Source: Pseudogracilibacillus sp037892545 (lineage in GTDB: Bacteria; Bacillota; Bacilli; Bacillales; Amphibacillaceae). From it: 64,000 nt of DNA. Shown here one piece after another: positions 63,164 to 64,000 of this stretch. The stretch spans positions 208,096 to 272,095 of the forward strand of contig NZ_JBBKBG010000001.1 in the NCBI RefSeq assembly GCF_037892545.1. The letters are read 5' to 3'. How positions within the stretch are numbered: the first letter of the stretch is position 1; each line of letters begins with the position of its first letter. Under the pieces are notes generated by a model that made no database searches, was not told the DNA's origin, and saw only the letters and a list, made by a program, of their open reading frames with translations. Both the position numbers and the translations under genes were made by a program.

Positions 63164-63652
63164 ATGGAATATATTATCGTTTTATGGGGATTTTTCCTAA
63201 TTGGTTTTTTAGCAATTGGGGGATATTTTATGTTCCGAAAGTTTTTAAAACAACTACCAAAAGAAGACGGTAAATCAGATATGTACTGGCAACATCACTA
63301 TATTGAAAAAACAAAACATATGTGGGGAGAAGAGGAACTTGGGTTATTGAATGAACTCGTATCACCAGTTCCAGAATTATTCCGTGACGTCGCAAAACAA
63401 ACGATTGCTGGTAAAATTGGGGAAGTTGCTTTAGATAAAAATGCGACAAAAATTACCGAAGATATCATTATCCAAGGCTATATTATCGCTACACCAAAAA
63501 GAGACCATAAATTTTTACGAAAAAAATTAAAAGAGAAAAACATCGATGTTGCACCATATGAACCATATTTCGAGTTATCGAAAAAAGAATATCGTGAAAA
63601 CTGGAAAAAGAAATACGAAAGACAACAAAAGGAAAGTCAGAACACTCATTAA
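63164..63652 (+). CDS. yneK: DUF2621 protein YneK
   Basis: A 162-residue protein with one N-terminal membrane helix (about 2-23) and a soluble domain of the DUF2621 family (about 40-150, with MYWQHHYIEKTKHMW and a Lys-rich tail). AAGGTGAGATGGA precedes the ATG. yneK also lies near citB in B. subtilis, where cotM, sspP and sspO come between; none of these is present here. Function unknown. Confidence 0.82.
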   Translation: MEYIIVLWGFFLIGFLAIGGYFMFRKFLKQLPKEDGKSDMYWQHHYIEKTKHMWGEEELGLLNELVSPVPELFRDVAKQTIAGKIGEVALDKNATKITEDIIIQGYIIATPKRDHKFLRKKLKEKNIDVAPYEPYFELSKKEYRENWKKKYERQQKESQNTH

Positions 63653-63670
63653 AATATGTTCTGACCTTTT
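63632..63670 (+). terminator. Terminator overlapping the end of yneK
   Basis: AAAGTCAGAACA / TGTTCTGACCTTT stem with T6 tail; the 5' arm is within the last codons. Confidence 0.82.
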
Positions 63671-63679
63671 TTCTCTATA

Positions 63680-63900
63680 TTAATTTATGAAAGCTCACAG
63701 TAATTTGTCCCCTAACTTTTGCATGATGCTCCACAAATGCAATATTTACTTCTAGTTTATAATTCATTTTCCTCTGGAATTCGGTTTGCAATCACTGCCC
63801 TACCTTCATTTTCTATTCCTCTAAATTTCTAGCAATATCTCTACCGACACTACTGAATATGGAACAAACCGAATTAAAAGTACCTTACATGAGCTAGTTG
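63680..63900 (-). pseudogene. Frame-broken gene relic at the window end
   Basis: No intact gene occupies 63671-64000. On the minus strand, protein-like pieces continue across three frames: GRDIARNLEE, then GIENEGRAVIANRIPEENEL, then KLEVNIAFVEHHAKVRGQIT. Together they look like one coding region with several frameshifts and stops. I do not recognise the parent family. The last 100 bases show nothing identifiable. Confidence 0.4.
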
Positions 63901-64000
63901 TTTGGCGATATTTCCAATCAACTGACGATCTATTTATATACCCTGCTAGGTAAACTAGAATAAAATAAATTGAATGGCAATTTTTTTATTGTATCTTATT

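Noticed and set aside
1..64000. CRISPR array, prophage, rRNA operon or toxin-antitoxin cassette
   Set aside because: No regularly spaced repeats, phage structural genes, rRNA sequence or paired small toxin/antitoxin genes were seen.

Overview
This AT-rich window is chromosomal DNA of an endospore-forming, naturally competence-equipped Bacillaceae (Firmicutes). The gene order repeatedly matches the yqh-yqg-yqf-yqe arc of Bacillus subtilis, and it carries spoIIIAA, yqfD, the comG operon, sigA, a T-box controlled glyQS, MntR, CcpN, PpsR and FloA. The species cannot be fixed from the sequence alone. Almost all genes lie on the minus strand, with short plus-strand groups. No prophage, CRISPR array, rRNA gene or intact insertion sequence is present.

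Layout. 1-5286: end of the spoIIIA operon (spoIIIAA behind a sigma-E-like promoter), efp, an Xaa-Pro peptidase, yqhR, divergent yqhQ-yqhP, and mntR. 5416-11266: an accessory block replacing the usual lipM region: a LysR regulator divergent from an EamA transporter, a decayed ISL3-type element, and a B12-dependent ribonucleotide reductase. 11267-14031: yqhL, yqhH (SNF2-type helicase) and yqhG. 14071-18279: yqgY and the seven-gene comG pseudopilus operon, whose first gene appears to lack a normally spaced canonical start codon. 18554-25784: yqgX, yqgW, an LTA-synthase-family protein, yqgQ, an orphan exported protein, the rhomboid GluP, 5-formyl-THF cyclo-ligase, L33, and two small membrane proteins. 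25941-29327: pbpA, sodA and five tRNAs. 29613-36518: Na/Pi symporter, NfeD protein, endonuclease IV, CshB, YqfO and TrmK. 36658-41830: cccA, sigA, dnaG, ppsR, ccpN. 41969-57973: glyS/glyQ, recO, yqzL, era, dgkA, ybeY, pgpH, phoH, yqfD, a FloA-linked unknown, floA, NfeD protease, yqeY, rpsU, mtaB. 58163-63652: a MOSC protein, aconitase, a sporulation-kinase-like histidine kinase and a yneK-like gene. The last 350 bases hold a frame-broken gene relic.

Together the genes serve transcription, replication and translation (sigA, dnaG, rpsU, ybeY, era, glyQS), central carbon control (citB, ccpN, ppsR), the envelope (pbpA, LTA-synthase family, floA/NfeD, dgkA), DNA uptake and repair (comG, recO, nfo) and sporulation. 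The main departures from the B. subtilis order, recalled from general knowledge, are loss of the gcv operon between yqhL and yqhH, loss of the sinIR/tapA-sipW-tasA region between yqhG and comG, loss of cdd beside era and of yqfC beside yqfD, and replacement of rsmE-prmA-dnaJ upstream of mtaB by a MOSC gene and citB.
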